A program made the translations under genes and the position numbers. Positions 24,271 to 24,287 of a stretch of DNA of 24,287 nt are shown in pieces. The DNA lies in contig CAZASK010000023.1 of the NCBI GenBank assembly GCA_964487845.1, forward strand, positions 1 to 24,287, read 5' to 3'. Below the pieces are notes generated by a model, which was given only the letters and a program-made list of their open reading frames with translations, made no database searches and was not told where the DNA came from. The stretch's first letter is position 1, and every line of letters starts with the position of its first letter. This DNA comes from CAZASK01 sp964487845 (GTDB taxonomy: Bacteria > Chlamydiota > Chlamydiia > Chlamydiales > FEN-1388).

Positions 24271-24287
24271 AGGAGGTGCTTGATATG
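24271..24287 (+). CDS. Start of a gene cut by the window edge
   Basis: AGGAGGT at 24271-24277 is followed, after 7 bases, by ATG at 24285-24287, the last three bases of the window. The spacing is ideal for a start, so a + strand gene almost certainly begins here; only its first codon is visible and nothing can be said of its product. Confidence 0.6.

Noticed and set aside
1..24287. CRISPR array, insertion sequence or prophage genes
   Set aside because: No regularly spaced repeats, transposase, integrase or phage structural motifs were found; the only tandem repeat has two copies.

Overview
The window most likely comes from a member of the Chlamydiota, probably one of the lineages outside the genus Chlamydia. 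The strongest marker is a single reading frame encoding two head-to-tail UvrA proteins (1887 aa), a form typical of chlamydiae. Large host-directed-looking proteins without secretion signal peptides (Pro-rich/RasGEF, ankyrin-like, Inc-like) fit a bacterium living inside eukaryotic cells with a type III secretion system. No database search was possible, so the phylum is an inference and no species is claimed.

Layout. 1-551: a Nudix hydrolase on the + strand, whose end overlaps uvrA. 536-12139, all on the - strand: a DNA maintenance block, read in transcription order as mutS, an unrecognised 261-aa protein, priA and the double uvrA. The unknown protein and priA overlap by 8 bases (ATGTCTAA). 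A 268-base leader with strong hairpins lies between mutS and the unknown gene, and a 32-base tandem repeat covers the priA stop. 12284-16174 (+): a 1296-aa protein whose C-terminal half I read as a REM plus CDC25 RasGEF module like that of eukaryotic Ras activators, preceded by about 300 residues of Pro-rich sequence with five PxxPxK matches. 16206-17102 (-): a PmtA/KsgA-like SAM methyltransferase. 17269-17691 (+): a 140-aa protein with a bilobed hydrophobic segment like chlamydial Inc proteins. 17701-18816 (-): an unknown protein with a helix-hairpin-helix like the RNA polymerase alpha C-terminal domain. 18880-19788 (+): the membrane protease HtpX. 19904-21301 (+): an ankyrin-like protein. 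21304-22050 (-): an adenylate kinase homologue with a predicted signal peptide and a P-loop Lys replaced by Gln. 22130-22957 (-): lgt. 22990-23064 (-): tRNA-Pro(UGG). 23139-24146 (-): an AT-rich unknown gene with a faint kinase-like core. A further gene begins at 24285.

Composition changes along the window. In sampled 60-base lines I counted 124/240 G+C in uvrA/priA/mutS, 97/240 in the RasGEF gene, 55/120 in the ankyrin-like gene and 39/120 in the 23139-24146 gene. The core genes handle DNA repair, replication restart, lipoprotein maturation and membrane quality control. The interleaved AT-richer genes look like accessory, host-interaction genes. The observations most worth following are the SOS-like RasGEF protein and the exported, catalytically suspect adenylate kinase homologue.
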